DNA of 63,966 nt, from the NCBI GenBank assembly GCA_023701435.1, contig JAMPXB010000021.1, positions 1-63,966 on the forward strand, written 5' to 3'. The notes beneath the pieces were generated by a model. That model saw only the letters and a list, made by a program, of their open reading frames with translations, was not told the origin of the DNA and ran no database searches. This stretch comes from Bacteriovoracaceae bacterium (GTDB lineage: Bacteria; Bdellovibrionota; Bacteriovoracia; Bacteriovoracales; Bacteriovoracaceae). Position 1 is the stretch's first letter. Each line of letters opens with the position of its first letter. This document shows positions 43,824-53,125 of this stretch, one piece after another. The position numbers were made by a program, and so were the translations under genes.

Positions 43824-44924
43824 TTACTCGTCTTCATCAGTATCGCCGAACATTAAATTGCGTTCAAAATCCTCAGGTCGGGTGGCATTCCCCTTGGCCT
43901 CTTCCATTGAAATGAGCCCTTCCTTATAGAGCCTGGTAATGTGCTGATCAAAACTTTGAGCACCGGAGCCGTTTTTACCTTTTTCAATGTAGGTGTACAT
44001 TTCTTTGGTTCTGTTAGGATCAAGAATAGCATCTTTAATTCCCGGATTATTGATCATGATCTCTTGGGCCGCCACACGCCCCTTTCCGTCCGTCGTCTTC
44101 AAGAGACGCTGAGAAATGGTAGCATAAACGTTATCGGCAATACGGGTTCTTACCACCCCTTGCTCTTCAGGAGGAAACATTGAAATAAGTCGTCCAATAG
44201 TGCTGAGGGCATCAGTTGTATGGACCGTACCAAATACCAGGTGACCGGTTTCAGCAGCCTTCAAGGCAATAGAAATGGTCTCTGCATCCCGCATTTCACC
44301 GATCAAAATAATATCCGGGTCCTGACGGAGGGCCGATCGCAGGGCAGAGTTAAAATCAGAGGTATCCTGGCCGATTTCACGTTGAGTAATCCTCGCTTTG
44401 ATGGGCGAATGGACATATTCAACAGGATCTTCCAAAGTAAGGATATGAACTGCCGAGGTCTTGTTAATGTGATTAATCATGGCCGCCAGAGTAGACGACT
44501 TCCCTGAGCCGGTGGCCCCTGTCACAAGAACCAGACCAGCATTGGCACCAGCGATTTTATTTATCACAGGGGGCAATTTTAAATCCTCAGTGGTAGGTAT
44601 CTTGTCACTAATCAGTCGCAGAATGATCCCCAGCTTGCCTTGATAACGAAGTATGTTGTAACGGACACGGCAAACATTGGGGACTGAGAATGAACCATCA
44701 TGCTCTTTTAGTTTATCGAGACCTTCCAGGACTTCAGAATCCTTGATCATGATCTTACAAATGAGTTTTAGATCTTCGTTGGTTAAAGGCTCGGCCTTAA
44801 CCTGAACCAGGTCCCCTCTTAAACGAAAACAAGGCTTCTCATCAGTCCGCAAATGAATGTCACTGACATTGGAGGCCGAAGCCGATTTTATAATGTTTAA
44901 AAACGTTTCTTTCGTTAACGCCAT
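43824..44924 (-). CDS. pilT: Twitching motility ATPase PilT
   Basis: 366 residues from the ATG at 44924. NVSDIHLRTD near the N-terminus, Walker A TGATGSGKSS, the Asp box LTLEDPVEYVH, Walker B IILIGEMRDAETI and His box GHLVFGTVHT. It retracts type IV pili. The C-terminus carries an AIRNL-like motif replaced by a divergent acidic end (GDTDEDE). Type IV pilus retraction is used for prey contact in predatory relatives. Confidence 0.9.
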   Translation of the reverse strand: MALTKETFLNIIKSASASNVSDIHLRTDEKPCFRLRGDLVQVKAEPLTNEDLKLICKIMIKDSEVLEGLDKLKEHDGSFSVPNVCRVRYNILRYQGKLGIILRLISDKIPTTEDLKLPPVINKIAGANAGLVLVTGATGSGKSSTLAAMINHINKTSAVHILTLEDPVEYVHSPIKARITQREIGQDTSDFNSALRSALRQDPDIILIGEMRDAETISIALKAAETGHLVFGTVHTTDALSTIGRLISMFPPEEQGVVRTRIADNVYATISQRLLKTTDGKGRVAAQEIMINNPGIKDAILDPNRTKEMYTYIEKGKNGSGAQSFDQHITRLYKEGLISMEEAKGNATRPEDFERNLMFGDTDEDE

Positions 44925-45001
44925 GTAGGATTCCAATTCTCAAATAGTATGAATAACTTATCGTGTGGTTTATAAGAAATATTGAGCCTAAAATGTTATT
45001 C

Positions 45002-45030
45002 CTGACAGCATTTATCCACTTTACTAATTA
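45002..45030 (+). promoter_or_regulatory. Candidate promoter for clsB
   Basis: CTGACA at 45002-45007, a 17 bp spacer, and TAATTA at 45025-45030; 23 bp before the start. Confidence 0.35.
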
Positions 45031-45053
45031 TTTGAATATCCGATGAGTTCCAT

Positions 45054-46196
45054 ATGTCGACTTTCTGGGAAACCGAAGAAATATATACCAATGGAGATGA
45101 TTATTTTGATCATCTGCTCAAGGATATTGATCAGGCCCAAAACTACATCACCGTAGAAATGTATATTTTCAATGACGACATCCTGGGAAAAAAAATAGCG
45201 GCCCATTTGATCAATGCTCACATGAGAGGGGTGAAGGTCCAAATTATTGTGGACGGAGTTGGAAGTTACACGTTCTTTAATAAGCTTCATGTAATTTTTC
45301 AGAAGAAAGGGATCATGGTTAAAATGTATAACCCCCTACCCTTTTATCATCCCTTCTATGGCAAATTAAACCCCATTCGAAAATTCAAAATATTCCGGAC
45401 AAGGTTATGGCGAATCAATCGCAGGGACCATCGAAAAATTGTCACCATCGATAACTCCATTATGTATGCTGGCAGCTTTAATTTTACGGCAGAACATACC
45501 CGCTACCACATAGATACGCCGTGGAAGGATATGGGCGTAAGAGTGACCGGTGAGCATGTTGGATTTGCCGTTCTGAACTTTAAAAAGAACTGGAAGCTCA
45601 GAGACTATTACCGTTACAAAAAACAGATCCGTGGGCAGCAGGCGATAAATTGGAGAAACTCTCCTTTGCGCATGAATCATACTTTATTTATGAAGCGGTT
45701 CTATTATAAGAATTTTATTCAAAGAATAGATCAGGCGCAGGCAAGAGTCTGGCTGATGACACCCTACTTCATTCCCAAGCGCCGCTTAATCCGGGCTCTT
45801 GGCAAGGCCGCGAAACGAGGGGTTGATGTACGCATTTTAATCTCGCAAAAAACGGATATTCAATTTTTTAAATGGCTGCAATATTTTTACTATGCTTATC
45901 TTCTTGGGAAGGGTGTGAAGGTCTATCAATATACTGATTCGGTTTTACATGCAAAAAACTATATTATTGATGATTTTATGACGATCGGTACCACTAACTT
46001 AAATCACCGGAGTTTCTTGCATGATTTAGAAGTCGACTTGGTTATTCAGAACGATGAAAACAAGAGAAAAATTGAAGAGCATTTTATCGCTTCGACATTA
46101 TCTCAAAAGTCTATTACTCTGGATGGTCTAAAGCAAAGACCTCTTTGGGATCGGGCGCTTTCCAGATTCTTTTTCTTTTTCAAATATTGGTTTTAA
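45054..46196 (+). CDS. clsB: Cardiolipin synthase B-like phospholipase D protein
   Basis: 380 residues with two HKD motifs: DHRKIVTID and LHAKNYIIDD. The length, absence of N-terminal membrane helices and basic character match ClsB/YbhO. It condenses phosphatidylglycerol with another phospholipid to make cardiolipin. The next gene, a YbhP-like phosphatase-fold protein, is also its E. coli neighbour, which supports the call. Confidence 0.85.
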   Translation: MSTFWETEEIYTNGDDYFDHLLKDIDQAQNYITVEMYIFNDDILGKKIAAHLINAHMRGVKVQIIVDGVGSYTFFNKLHVIFQKKGIMVKMYNPLPFYHPFYGKLNPIRKFKIFRTRLWRINRRDHRKIVTIDNSIMYAGSFNFTAEHTRYHIDTPWKDMGVRVTGEHVGFAVLNFKKNWKLRDYYRYKKQIRGQQAINWRNSPLRMNHTLFMKRFYYKNFIQRIDQAQARVWLMTPYFIPKRRLIRALGKAAKRGVDVRILISQKTDIQFFKWLQYFYYAYLLGKGVKVYQYTDSVLHAKNYIIDDFMTIGTTNLNHRSFLHDLEVDLVIQNDENKRKIEEHFIASTLSQKSITLDGLKQRPLWDRALSRFFFFFKYWF

Positions 46197-46198
46197 AT

Positions 46199-46936
46199 AT
46201 GAAACTTCGAATTCTTTCTTACAATATCCACAAAGGCTTCACCATCGGTAATCGGGATTTTATCCTGGAACAAATTAGACTGGCCCTTCGTGAAATGAAT
46301 GCTGATGTTCTCTTCCTGCAGGAAGTATTGGGTGATCACCAGGATAAAAAATGTAAAATCCCTGATTGGAAGACTGCGATCCAATTTGAATATCTAGCCG
46401 ACACCGTCTGGCCTCACTTTGCCTATGGAAAAAATGCTATTTATCCGGAAGGTCATCATGGGAATGCCATACTTAGTAAGTTCCCCATATTGGATTGGCA
46501 AAATCACGTCATCTCCACTAATCGATTTGAACAACGTGGTCTTTTAAAATGCAAAGTGCAGATTCCTGATACCGGCCAGGAGATTCTGCTCGCCAACACC
46601 CACCTCGACCTTACTCAAAAAGGCAGAGATCTACAGACCAATATGCTGGTTAAGCATATGGAGAATGAAACTGATCTTCCCTGGGTTTTAGTTGGTGACT
46701 TTAATGACTGGAATAAAAAAGTGTCTCCTCGAATTGAACATTTTTTAGGCGCCAAGGAAATTTTCAAGACCTTGCATGGCAAGTATCCTGCGACCTTTCC
46801 CTCTTTCATGCCCGTCCTTTCACTAGACCGAATTTTCGTGCATAAAGTTACTCCGGTAAGTGCAGTGGCCTTAACTGATTCTCATTGGAGAAGCCTGTCT
46901 GACCATTTACCTTTATTAGTAGAAATTGAAATTTAG
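46199..46936 (+). CDS. ybhP: YbhP-like endonuclease/exonuclease/phosphatase-fold protein
   Basis: 245 residues from the ATG at 46199. SYNIHKGFT, FLQEVLGD (metal-binding Glu), NTHLDLTQKG, VGDFNDW and the final SDHLPLLVEI are the standard motifs of this fold. It starts 2 bp after clsB; E. coli clsB and ybhP are also adjacent and YbhP boosts ClsB. A lipid-headgroup role is likely. Its last 4 bp overlap the convergent S51 peptidase gene. Confidence 0.84.
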   Translation: MKLRILSYNIHKGFTIGNRDFILEQIRLALREMNADVLFLQEVLGDHQDKKCKIPDWKTAIQFEYLADTVWPHFAYGKNAIYPEGHHGNAILSKFPILDWQNHVISTNRFEQRGLLKCKVQIPDTGQEILLANTHLDLTQKGRDLQTNMLVKHMENETDLPWVLVGDFNDWNKKVSPRIEHFLGAKEIFKTLHGKYPATFPSFMPVLSLDRIFVHKVTPVSAVALTDSHWRSLSDHLPLLVEIEI

Positions 46937-47595
46937 TTGATTGAAAATTTGTGACCTTCGGCGAAGGCGTAACATTTCCCGATAAATCTAAGCTCATCAC
47001 CATTAACGACGATGCCCGCTCCATCAGGACAGGCATAAATGATTTTGCTATGTAACTTTGAGTATTTTTTAAAGACGATGTCATATCGGGCAGAATTTTT
47101 GAAATGCGGAAAGAAGAGATAATCCACCAGATTCAAAGAACTCAGGTTTGAGATATTCACAGTGTTTTCATCCCGGTCAAATTCAGGATAACCGGCCATC
47201 TCGATATTTTCGGTCATCATAATGGCGCCGGCAGAAAGACCTGTCAGTACTCCACCCTTCTTCGCAAAGGTCCTTAATTGCGGTAATAGTTTTGCCTTCC
47301 TGAGACTATTTAAAAAGTAAAAGGTATTTCCACCTCCCAGATGAATGGCATCACTTCTCATAACTTCCTGAAACAGGATTTTATCGAAGGGTACATCAAC
47401 CGGAAAATGAATGAATCTGGAAATCTTAAACTTAGAATAATGCTTTACGAAGTTCTTGAACTCCTGCTCAGAAAGATAGGAGGAAGAAGGTATAAAGGTA
47501 ACAACGGGATTTTTCTTTCCCATTAATTCCACAAAAGCACGATCGAGACTTGAATTCTCTTTTTCAAGACCGCCGCTATAGAAAACAAGTTTCAT
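46933..47595 (-). CDS. Peptidase S51 (dipeptidase E-like)
   Basis: 220 residues. Class I glutamine-amidotransferase-like fold with the nucleophile Ser in TGLSAGAIMM, the GGGNTFYF oxyanion region and a late CPDGAGIVV. PepE cleaves Asp-X dipeptides; cyanophycinase shares the fold. Its ATG at 47595 overlaps the stop of the SelO-like gene as ATGA, so the two proteins are co-translated and perhaps work together. Confidence 0.8.
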   Translation of the reverse strand: MKLVFYSGGLEKENSSLDRAFVELMGKKNPVVTFIPSSSYLSEQEFKNFVKHYSKFKISRFIHFPVDVPFDKILFQEVMRSDAIHLGGGNTFYFLNSLRKAKLLPQLRTFAKKGGVLTGLSAGAIMMTENIEMAGYPEFDRDENTVNISNLSSLNLVDYLFFPHFKNSARYDIVFKKYSKLHSKIIYACPDGAGIVVNGDELRFIGKCYAFAEGHKFSIN

Positions 47596-49427
47596 AACCC
47601 CTCACGGCAGTCCCGAACAATCGAATAGAGGTTTTGCATGATGTTCTTATACCTGTGAGGAATATCAATCGTTACTTTCTTCTGATCTGGATTAAGATTC
47701 TGGTACGAGGAAAATTCCCGGGCCAGTTCAAATAACTCTTCTGCACTAAGTTTAGGCCGTAGCTTTTGAACTTTTTGGACAATGTAAGTAATAGAATCCC
47801 CTGTTACCCGGTCGTATTTGTTTATGACCGATGAACGCATCGTCAGTTCAAGCAGGACATGGTTCATGGAAGTATGTGTCTCTTTTTCAACAGCGCCAAC
47901 CAGTTCCATATACAAATGCTGAAAACGGCTGATCTGTTTCTTTCTTAACTCTGTTAATTTTAAGTCCTTTTTTTTTGCATAAGAAGACTTGATGATTTCT
48001 GTAAATTCTACTGGAGTAAGTGGGGCCTGTCTGGTGAGATAAATTTGCGGAAATTCCCGCAAGATATCTCTCATACAAAAGATGGCATCCCGGTTTATCC
48101 CATCAGCAACCTTGTAAACTCCTCTCTTGGATTGAGCTCTTTCGAAATAGGTATAAGTATTCCGGAACTTGGTTACTAAGGAGCGATGATTTTTAAGCAG
48201 TATTTCCTGCTGATCTTTTCGAAATCCTATTTTTTGAGTCAGATTGCGGTCTTTGCACTCAATAAAAAACTTATCAAAGAATTTTAAGGTCTCATGAGTT
48301 CTGAATTGAGATATTGATTTTTTCTTACCAGTGGTCAGGAAGTCTGCAATCTGCACAAAGCACTGAACAATATAGCGGGCCTTTTGCCGTTGCTCTAAAA
48401 TGGTTGTGGAATATCTTTGGACATCATCATAACGGTATTCAGCGTGAAATAAGCCGAACTGCCTGATCGAGCCATAATCAATAATGCCACCATCCATCAG
48501 GATGTTATCTCCATCCCAATCCAACCAGCAGAAGATATAGTCGTCTTCAAACTTTGCCGATGTTTCAGCAAAAGTCTTAGCTACTTGGCGGGCGAGGTAA
48601 TAATATTTTTCTTTATCATTCTTAAATGTTGTCTGGGGCCACTGCTTATTTTCGATCTGACGTTGAATATAATAATCAGCGATTTGCTTCAGGGAGGAGA
48701 TATTCCCTTGTTTTAAATGACCGAAGAAGTGACTTGGCCGCATGAGATTAGGATTGGCACGGACGTTGATCCCCAACCCTTTTTCAAATTCAATAATGGC
48801 CAGAACACGTTCTGTCTTAAAGCCATTTTTTCCTAGAACCTCCGAGAAGAAGAGAGTTTCAAGGCCTTCGCCTACTTCCGATAAACCGCAGCCATAAGAA
48901 ATAGTCGGATCGCCTGTTTGATAAAACTTTTTATTAATATTGCAGGCCGGAGATAACTTCGTCGCACCAGTTCCACAACTTGAAATGTCCCAAGTGACTC
49001 CACCACTTCGAATGGAGCCATTCCAGATAGATCTTCCGTCTCCTGAAGTCTTACCGGTTTTATCCGGATGTTGAAGCTGCAGATACCGGGTCGCCATATA
49101 AGTATGAGGATGAATATCTTCTTCCGGGATTTTCACCTTATTAATAACGTCATATTCATTAATAATGACCAGTGAGAAGGTCTCGAGGATTTCACGCTCA
49201 AGTTCAGGATTTAATTTGTTTGGATGAGTTTTAGCGATGAGGCCCATTTCTTTAGCTAGTTCAAAGTTAAAGAAGGCCACTTTCCCGCCCTTTTTATAAC
49301 GGGCCTTGTATTCGACTCTCCCACCAGGAACTTGGGTTTTAAAAGGATGCTCGCCATTGATACGAGCAAAAGTGGAGTAAGAACGTTTGCCGACTTCGTC
49401 AATCGGGCTTTTTTTAACTTGATTCAT
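47592..49427 (-). CDS. Divergent SelO-like pseudokinase (protein AMPylase family)
   Basis: 611 residues. Features that recall SelO/YdiU: KTSGDGRSIWNGSIR (SelO has a GDGR-A-x-L-R-S-I-R stretch), LSEVGEGLETLFFSEVLG, RVLAIIEFE, NLMRPSHFFGHL (S-x-R-F-G-H-F in SelO), and the metal site WLDWDGDNILMDGGIIDYGSI (SelO has H-G-V-M-N-T-D-N-M ... I-D-Y-G). SelO flips ATP in the active site and attaches AMP to proteins. The His-Gly-Val-Met-Asn stretch is changed to a Trp-Leu-Asp-Trp-Asp-Gly form, so the activity may differ. Followed by a coupled S51 peptidase. Confidence 0.65.
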   Translation of the reverse strand: MNQVKKSPIDEVGKRSYSTFARINGEHPFKTQVPGGRVEYKARYKKGGKVAFFNFELAKEMGLIAKTHPNKLNPELEREILETFSLVIINEYDVINKVKIPEEDIHPHTYMATRYLQLQHPDKTGKTSGDGRSIWNGSIRSGGVTWDISSCGTGATKLSPACNINKKFYQTGDPTISYGCGLSEVGEGLETLFFSEVLGKNGFKTERVLAIIEFEKGLGINVRANPNLMRPSHFFGHLKQGNISSLKQIADYYIQRQIENKQWPQTTFKNDKEKYYYLARQVAKTFAETSAKFEDDYIFCWLDWDGDNILMDGGIIDYGSIRQFGLFHAEYRYDDVQRYSTTILEQRQKARYIVQCFVQIADFLTTGKKKSISQFRTHETLKFFDKFFIECKDRNLTQKIGFRKDQQEILLKNHRSLVTKFRNTYTYFERAQSKRGVYKVADGINRDAIFCMRDILREFPQIYLTRQAPLTPVEFTEIIKSSYAKKKDLKLTELRKKQISRFQHLYMELVGAVEKETHTSMNHVLLELTMRSSVINKYDRVTGDSITYIVQKVQKLRPKLSAEELFELAREFSSYQNLNPDQKKVTIDIPHRYKNIMQNLYSIVRDCREGL

Positions 49428-49474
49428 CTCTACTTATCAATCCTTGATAAAGTCCTAAACAAAAAGCTATTTAA

Positions 49475-49503
49475 AGTATAGGACCTCTCGGTATTCTTGA
49501 CAA
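49475..49503 (-). promoter_or_regulatory. Sigma-70 promoter for the SelO-like operon
   Basis: On the minus strand TTGTCA (49503-49498), a 17 bp spacer, and TATACT (49480-49475), close to consensus; about 48 bp before the start. Confidence 0.65.
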
Positions 49504-49534
49504 AAAAATATACCAGCTAGGCAAAAAGCGCTTC

Positions 49535-50371
49535 TTACAGATTAATTTTCTCAACTAAATCCAGAAATTGTTGGCGATAGATTCCGTTATCATGATGATA
49601 AGCATCGATATGAGAGCCATGAGGTAACTTCCATAACCACTTGTCTTTAGATTTCACACCTTTATAAATATCCTTCCCAAACTGGGGAGGAATGACATCA
49701 TCCTTCATCCCGACAATGACCAATGTTGGCCGGGTTATCTTTTCATAAACTTCATCTGCGGCATATTTATCTGAAACCAGTAAAAAAGCGAGCGGACTCA
49801 CGGGCCACAAAAACCAGATGTTTTTCAATCGATCAAAAGCAATGTCCTTGTAAGAAGCAAAGGCCGAATCCATGACGATTAAAGATATGTTATTAGAATA
49901 TTTAAAATCTGGAATCGCCCGAAGCGAAACTGCTCCGCCAAGACTCTGCCCGTAAACAATAAATTTTCCTTTTCCATTTTTCTCATGCAACTCTCTCCCC
50001 TTTTCCAAAGCGGCAAGTGCATCTAAATAAATTCCTTCCTGATTAGGTTTTCCTTCTGATTTTCCATAGCCACGATAATCAAAAGTAAACAGATTATAAC
50101 CGTGATCAATTAACCAGATGAGACTAAAGAAGTGCGTTGAAATATTTTGAGCATTGCCATGAAATTGAATCACCGTCCCTTTCGGATTATTCGACTTGGC
50201 AGGAAAAAACCATCCATGAAGATTTACACTGTCCTTTGACTTAAAAAAAACATCTTGGTAGTTAAGTTTGAACTTCATTGGGTCGACAAAGTGTTTGTCT
50301 GACGGGTGATAAAAAAGATGAGAACAGCTTTGGAGAAAAAATAATCCAAAAATCATAAGCAGGTATCTCAT
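49535..50371 (-). CDS. Alpha/beta hydrolase lipoprotein
   Basis: 278 residues. Lipobox FFLQSC (Cys16). VIQFHGNAQN oxyanion region, nucleophile Ser in VYGQSLGGAV, Asp in VGMKDDVIPP and His in PHGSHIDAY complete the triad. It resembles the BEM46/YfhR group of serine hydrolases. It probably faces the periplasm, anchored by lipid. Substrate unknown. Confidence 0.83.
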   Translation of the reverse strand: MRYLLMIFGLFFLQSCSHLFYHPSDKHFVDPMKFKLNYQDVFFKSKDSVNLHGWFFPAKSNNPKGTVIQFHGNAQNISTHFFSLIWLIDHGYNLFTFDYRGYGKSEGKPNQEGIYLDALAALEKGRELHEKNGKGKFIVYGQSLGGAVSLRAIPDFKYSNNISLIVMDSAFASYKDIAFDRLKNIWFLWPVSPLAFLLVSDKYAADEVYEKITRPTLVIVGMKDDVIPPQFGKDIYKGVKSKDKWLWKLPHGSHIDAYHHDNGIYRQQFLDLVEKINL

Positions 50372-50468
50372 GACAACTTCCCCTTGATCAAATCTTAACG
50401 AAACTAACTAAAACCTAAAGAGACTTAAAACTTTGGGCCAGAGATAATGAAAGTCAAAGGAACTTCTT

Positions 50469-50591
50469 ATGCAAACACTTATTCGTTTTGGCCTGATTCT
50501 AATGAGCCCGTATCTGCTTCTCGTGTACTGGAGAAACACCCATAAGAACGTGGAAAACCTTCATGCTCATTATGAGCTTAACTACGAGTAA
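50469..50591 (+). CDS. Small membrane protein of 40 residues
   Basis: A start at 50469 with AAAGGAAC 7-10 bp upstream opens a frame of 40 codons. Residues 5-20 form one membrane helix (IRFGLILMSPYLLLVYW), followed by a charged, His-rich tail (RNTHKNVENLHAHYELNYE). Its stop abuts the stop of the convergent dipeptidase gene. No family recognised. Small size leaves some doubt, but the ribosome site and helix-plus-tail layout look genuine. Confidence 0.5.
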   Translation: MQTLIRFGLILMSPYLLLVYWRNTHKNVENLHAHYELNYE

Positions 50592-51212
50592 TTACTCAAC
50601 GTCAAAATCAAAGGTCGTATCCGGAAAAGGCTCGGGTCGCCGAGAAAAATGCCACCATTCCTGAAAAAAGTTTCTGAATCCACCAAGTTCCATCAAGTCT
50701 TTCAAAAGCATCCGATTTCTTCTTTGCTCATCAGTAATTAATGGGGAATCAGTATGAGAAATAACGTCAAAATAATCAAAACCACTGCCCATATCCATGT
50801 CCAGGCCTGTTTTTAAGTCAAAAAGTGTGAGGTCTACAGCACTACCACGGGAATGGGAAGATTGTTTGGCGATAAAGCCCTGCTCAAATAAATTCATCCG
50901 GGTAAACTTAGGGTAATAGATGGCCTTAACTTCAGGCCGAGTTTCAGGCAACTTCGCCCACTCCTGAAAGAAAGCGACGGCCTTAACAGGGCGGTAAGCA
51001 TCAAAAACCTTAAGTGAGAGTCCTTGTTCTAAGGCCGCTCTCTGAACTTTAGCGAGGGCTTCGGCGGAAGATCTCGCCATATAAGCTTTTTGAGCTTTAT
51101 AGCCTGGAACGACCTGACCGGTGAAATTTTGGATCGTACTATAGTCCGCTTGAATCTTTATTCCGGGACATACGTCTAAGAGAGAAATAAAATCAGGATG
51201 AACATTACTCAT
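50592..51212 (-). CDS. D-Ala-D-Ala dipeptidase (VanX/DdpX family)
   Basis: 206 residues from the ATG at 51212. Zinc-site motifs SSHSRGSAVDLTL (S-x-H-x6-D) and EWWHFS (E-x-x-H), with FDAYRPVKA for the conserved Arg. Members cleave D-Ala-D-Ala dipeptides, and in a predator this could recycle prey wall fragments. It has no clear signal peptide, so a cytoplasmic location is likely. The start overlaps the DUF4105 stop (ATGAGTAA, 8 bp). Confidence 0.86.
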   Translation of the reverse strand: MSNVHPDFISLLDVCPGIKIQADYSTIQNFTGQVVPGYKAQKAYMARSSAEALAKVQRAALEQGLSLKVFDAYRPVKAVAFFQEWAKLPETRPEVKAIYYPKFTRMNLFEQGFIAKQSSHSRGSAVDLTLFDLKTGLDMDMGSGFDYFDVISHTDSPLITDEQRRNRMLLKDLMELGGFRNFFQEWWHFSRRPEPFPDTTFDFDVE

Positions 51213-53088
51213 AGAAATACTGTAAACCAAACTCACCAAATGTGAACCACTCTCTTTCTCTTTCAACTCCTCCACCCTTGAGGGATAAGGAAACTTTCTC
51301 ATTTAAGTGGTGACGCAGTTCCAATTCATTCCACCATTCATAATCCTCAAAAGGTTTCTGATGCTCATAAGTATTGAAATGGTAGTAAGTATTCAGAGCT
51401 GTGACCCAAGTATCCGATAATCTATAGCGGGCAAACATTTTAGGACCAAGTCCCACGCGGTAGTTATTTTCAAACTGCGATTGTATGTTTAATTCCCCAT
51501 TGAGCAGTAAGGCGAGAAGAATTTTTTGACGGGCCAGCTGCAGACTATTTCCCACGGAACCAGTTACAAAGCCCGCAGGACAGTCAAAGCAGGAAAGCCT
51601 TCTGAGCTGTTTTACTCCAAGCTCAACATCCCAGGATATGGGAGAGGCCCAGAAATTTTGTTCAGCATAGTTTTTGATATTAAAGATCGAAAAATTATCC
51701 AGGATAAGCTTGGCGTCCTGGTAATTTCTTTCCTGTAGCTCAAAGGATACTTTACCGATTTCAAGCTGAGCTTCTTTTAGTGACCCGGCCGGAGGATCCA
51801 ATAAATCATGAAGAGCGGCCCGGAATTCAAAGCGGGTACTCTTACCGATCTGATCATAATAATTTTCAGCCAGAACCCATCTGGTAGGTGAATGACTATA
51901 GGCCGGAGAATCCAGAGCGGTCTTTTTAGGATCTATCACATCTTTTGAAATAATTGGATTCTTCGCACGTGCTGTTAAGATATGCGACTTTAGTTCTTTG
52001 GTGGCAGGATCATCTTTTAAGATTTTCTCAAAATTAAAGTAATCAAAGGCTTCAATTGATACATCCAGGACGTCGGCGGCTTTCTGATCACTATCCCCCT
52101 CTACCAACTTCGCCGTAGACTTTGGATGATTGGCAATCTCTTTAGCAAGATTCAATTCTTTTTGATTTAGGTCCTCTGAAAGTCTGATCAACTTTGAATA
52201 GGTAGACTCTCGTCTCTTTCCTTCATCAATCAAACCTTCATGATGGAGCAGTCTCACCGTATCGGCAGGAATGGTGTAGTGGCTATATCTGTCAGTCAGA
52301 TTAAGACTCGGACGGGCGACATCAATAACGCTCAATAAGTGATATGAGCAGTTCTCATGAAAATAGAAATAATCAAAATAGGTATTTCCTAGTTCCCAGA
52401 TGTGATCCACCATCTCGAGAACTTCCGGCATGATGAGTTTCAGATCATAAGACCAAAGATCACGAAATTCAAAATTAGTATACTCACGGATTTTATAATA
52501 ATAAGGGATAGCAGCGAACTCTCCAATGAAGCCACCGAATAATCCCTTAATCGCATAAAGGAATGGATTATTTTCTTTGGCCTTGGCCGCATAATTAATT
52601 CCGTAGTCCAGCATCTCCGTTTCATTTTTGTCATCATAACGGCTTAATCTCAACAGAGTGTGACCAAAGGCAGAGTTGGGATTAGTTAAATAATAGGACG
52701 AGAAAACAATGCTTGCTCTTTTAGCGGCTAGCTTAGAAAAAAAACTTATATACTTCTGACAGCCTGAAAAATCTGCATTCCACGGCATACCAAGTTCTCG
52801 ATTGAGCCATTTATAGCGAAGTGGAAACTTGCAAATAGCATGATCATCATTGGGGGTGGAAGTTTGGCTAAAAATCTCTACGGTCTTTCTTAATTCAAGC
52901 TCGGGATTCTTTTTTCCATCTTTATGCAAAAAGAAAGTGCCAGCATCAGCTTCGCTGACATAAGAGCCTGTGATGTTCTTCTTATAATGCAGAAGCTTTA
53001 TCCACTTGGGAGACTTGGCCAATGTAGACAAATCATCTTTGGCAGAAGTTGAAAAAGAAAAAAATAGGAATAAAAGAATTAAGTGCAT
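51205..53088 (-). CDS. DUF4105 (Lnb-like) exported protein
   Basis: 627 residues from the ATG at 53088, with signal peptide MHLILLFLFFSFSTSAKDD. The DUF4105 domain (about 100-350) has FSSYYLTNPNSAFGHTLLRL (conserved F-G-H), LDYGINYAA, IREYTNFEFRDLWSYDL and the Asn-Cys pair FHENCSYHLL, a papain-like Cys/His arrangement. The last 200 residues are strand-rich and look like an outer-membrane beta domain. Function of the family is unknown; links to lipid or peptide cleavage are inferred. It is coupled to the dipeptidase gene. The ATG directly abuts a hairpin. Confidence 0.75.
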   Translation of the reverse strand: MHLILLFLFFSFSTSAKDDLSTLAKSPKWIKLLHYKKNITGSYVSEADAGTFFLHKDGKKNPELELRKTVEIFSQTSTPNDDHAICKFPLRYKWLNRELGMPWNADFSGCQKYISFFSKLAAKRASIVFSSYYLTNPNSAFGHTLLRLSRYDDKNETEMLDYGINYAAKAKENNPFLYAIKGLFGGFIGEFAAIPYYYKIREYTNFEFRDLWSYDLKLIMPEVLEMVDHIWELGNTYFDYFYFHENCSYHLLSVIDVARPSLNLTDRYSHYTIPADTVRLLHHEGLIDEGKRRESTYSKLIRLSEDLNQKELNLAKEIANHPKSTAKLVEGDSDQKAADVLDVSIEAFDYFNFEKILKDDPATKELKSHILTARAKNPIISKDVIDPKKTALDSPAYSHSPTRWVLAENYYDQIGKSTRFEFRAALHDLLDPPAGSLKEAQLEIGKVSFELQERNYQDAKLILDNFSIFNIKNYAEQNFWASPISWDVELGVKQLRRLSCFDCPAGFVTGSVGNSLQLARQKILLALLLNGELNIQSQFENNYRVGLGPKMFARYRLSDTWVTALNTYYHFNTYEHQKPFEDYEWWNELELRHHLNEKVSLSLKGGGVEREREWFTFGEFGLQYFYE

Positions 53089-53115
53089 GGGACCTGCTAT
53101 TTTGTAACAGGTCCC
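53089..53115 (-). promoter_or_regulatory. Hairpin abutting the DUF4105 start codon
   Basis: Arms GGGACCTG and CAGGTCCC (8 bp, perfect) with an 11-base loop lie between the DUF3015 stop and the ATG at 53088. The only plausible Shine-Dalgarno (AGG, 4 bases from the ATG) is inside the 3' arm. No T run follows on the minus strand, so it is not a simple terminator. Confidence 0.5.
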
Positions 53116-53125
53116 ATTATAGAAA

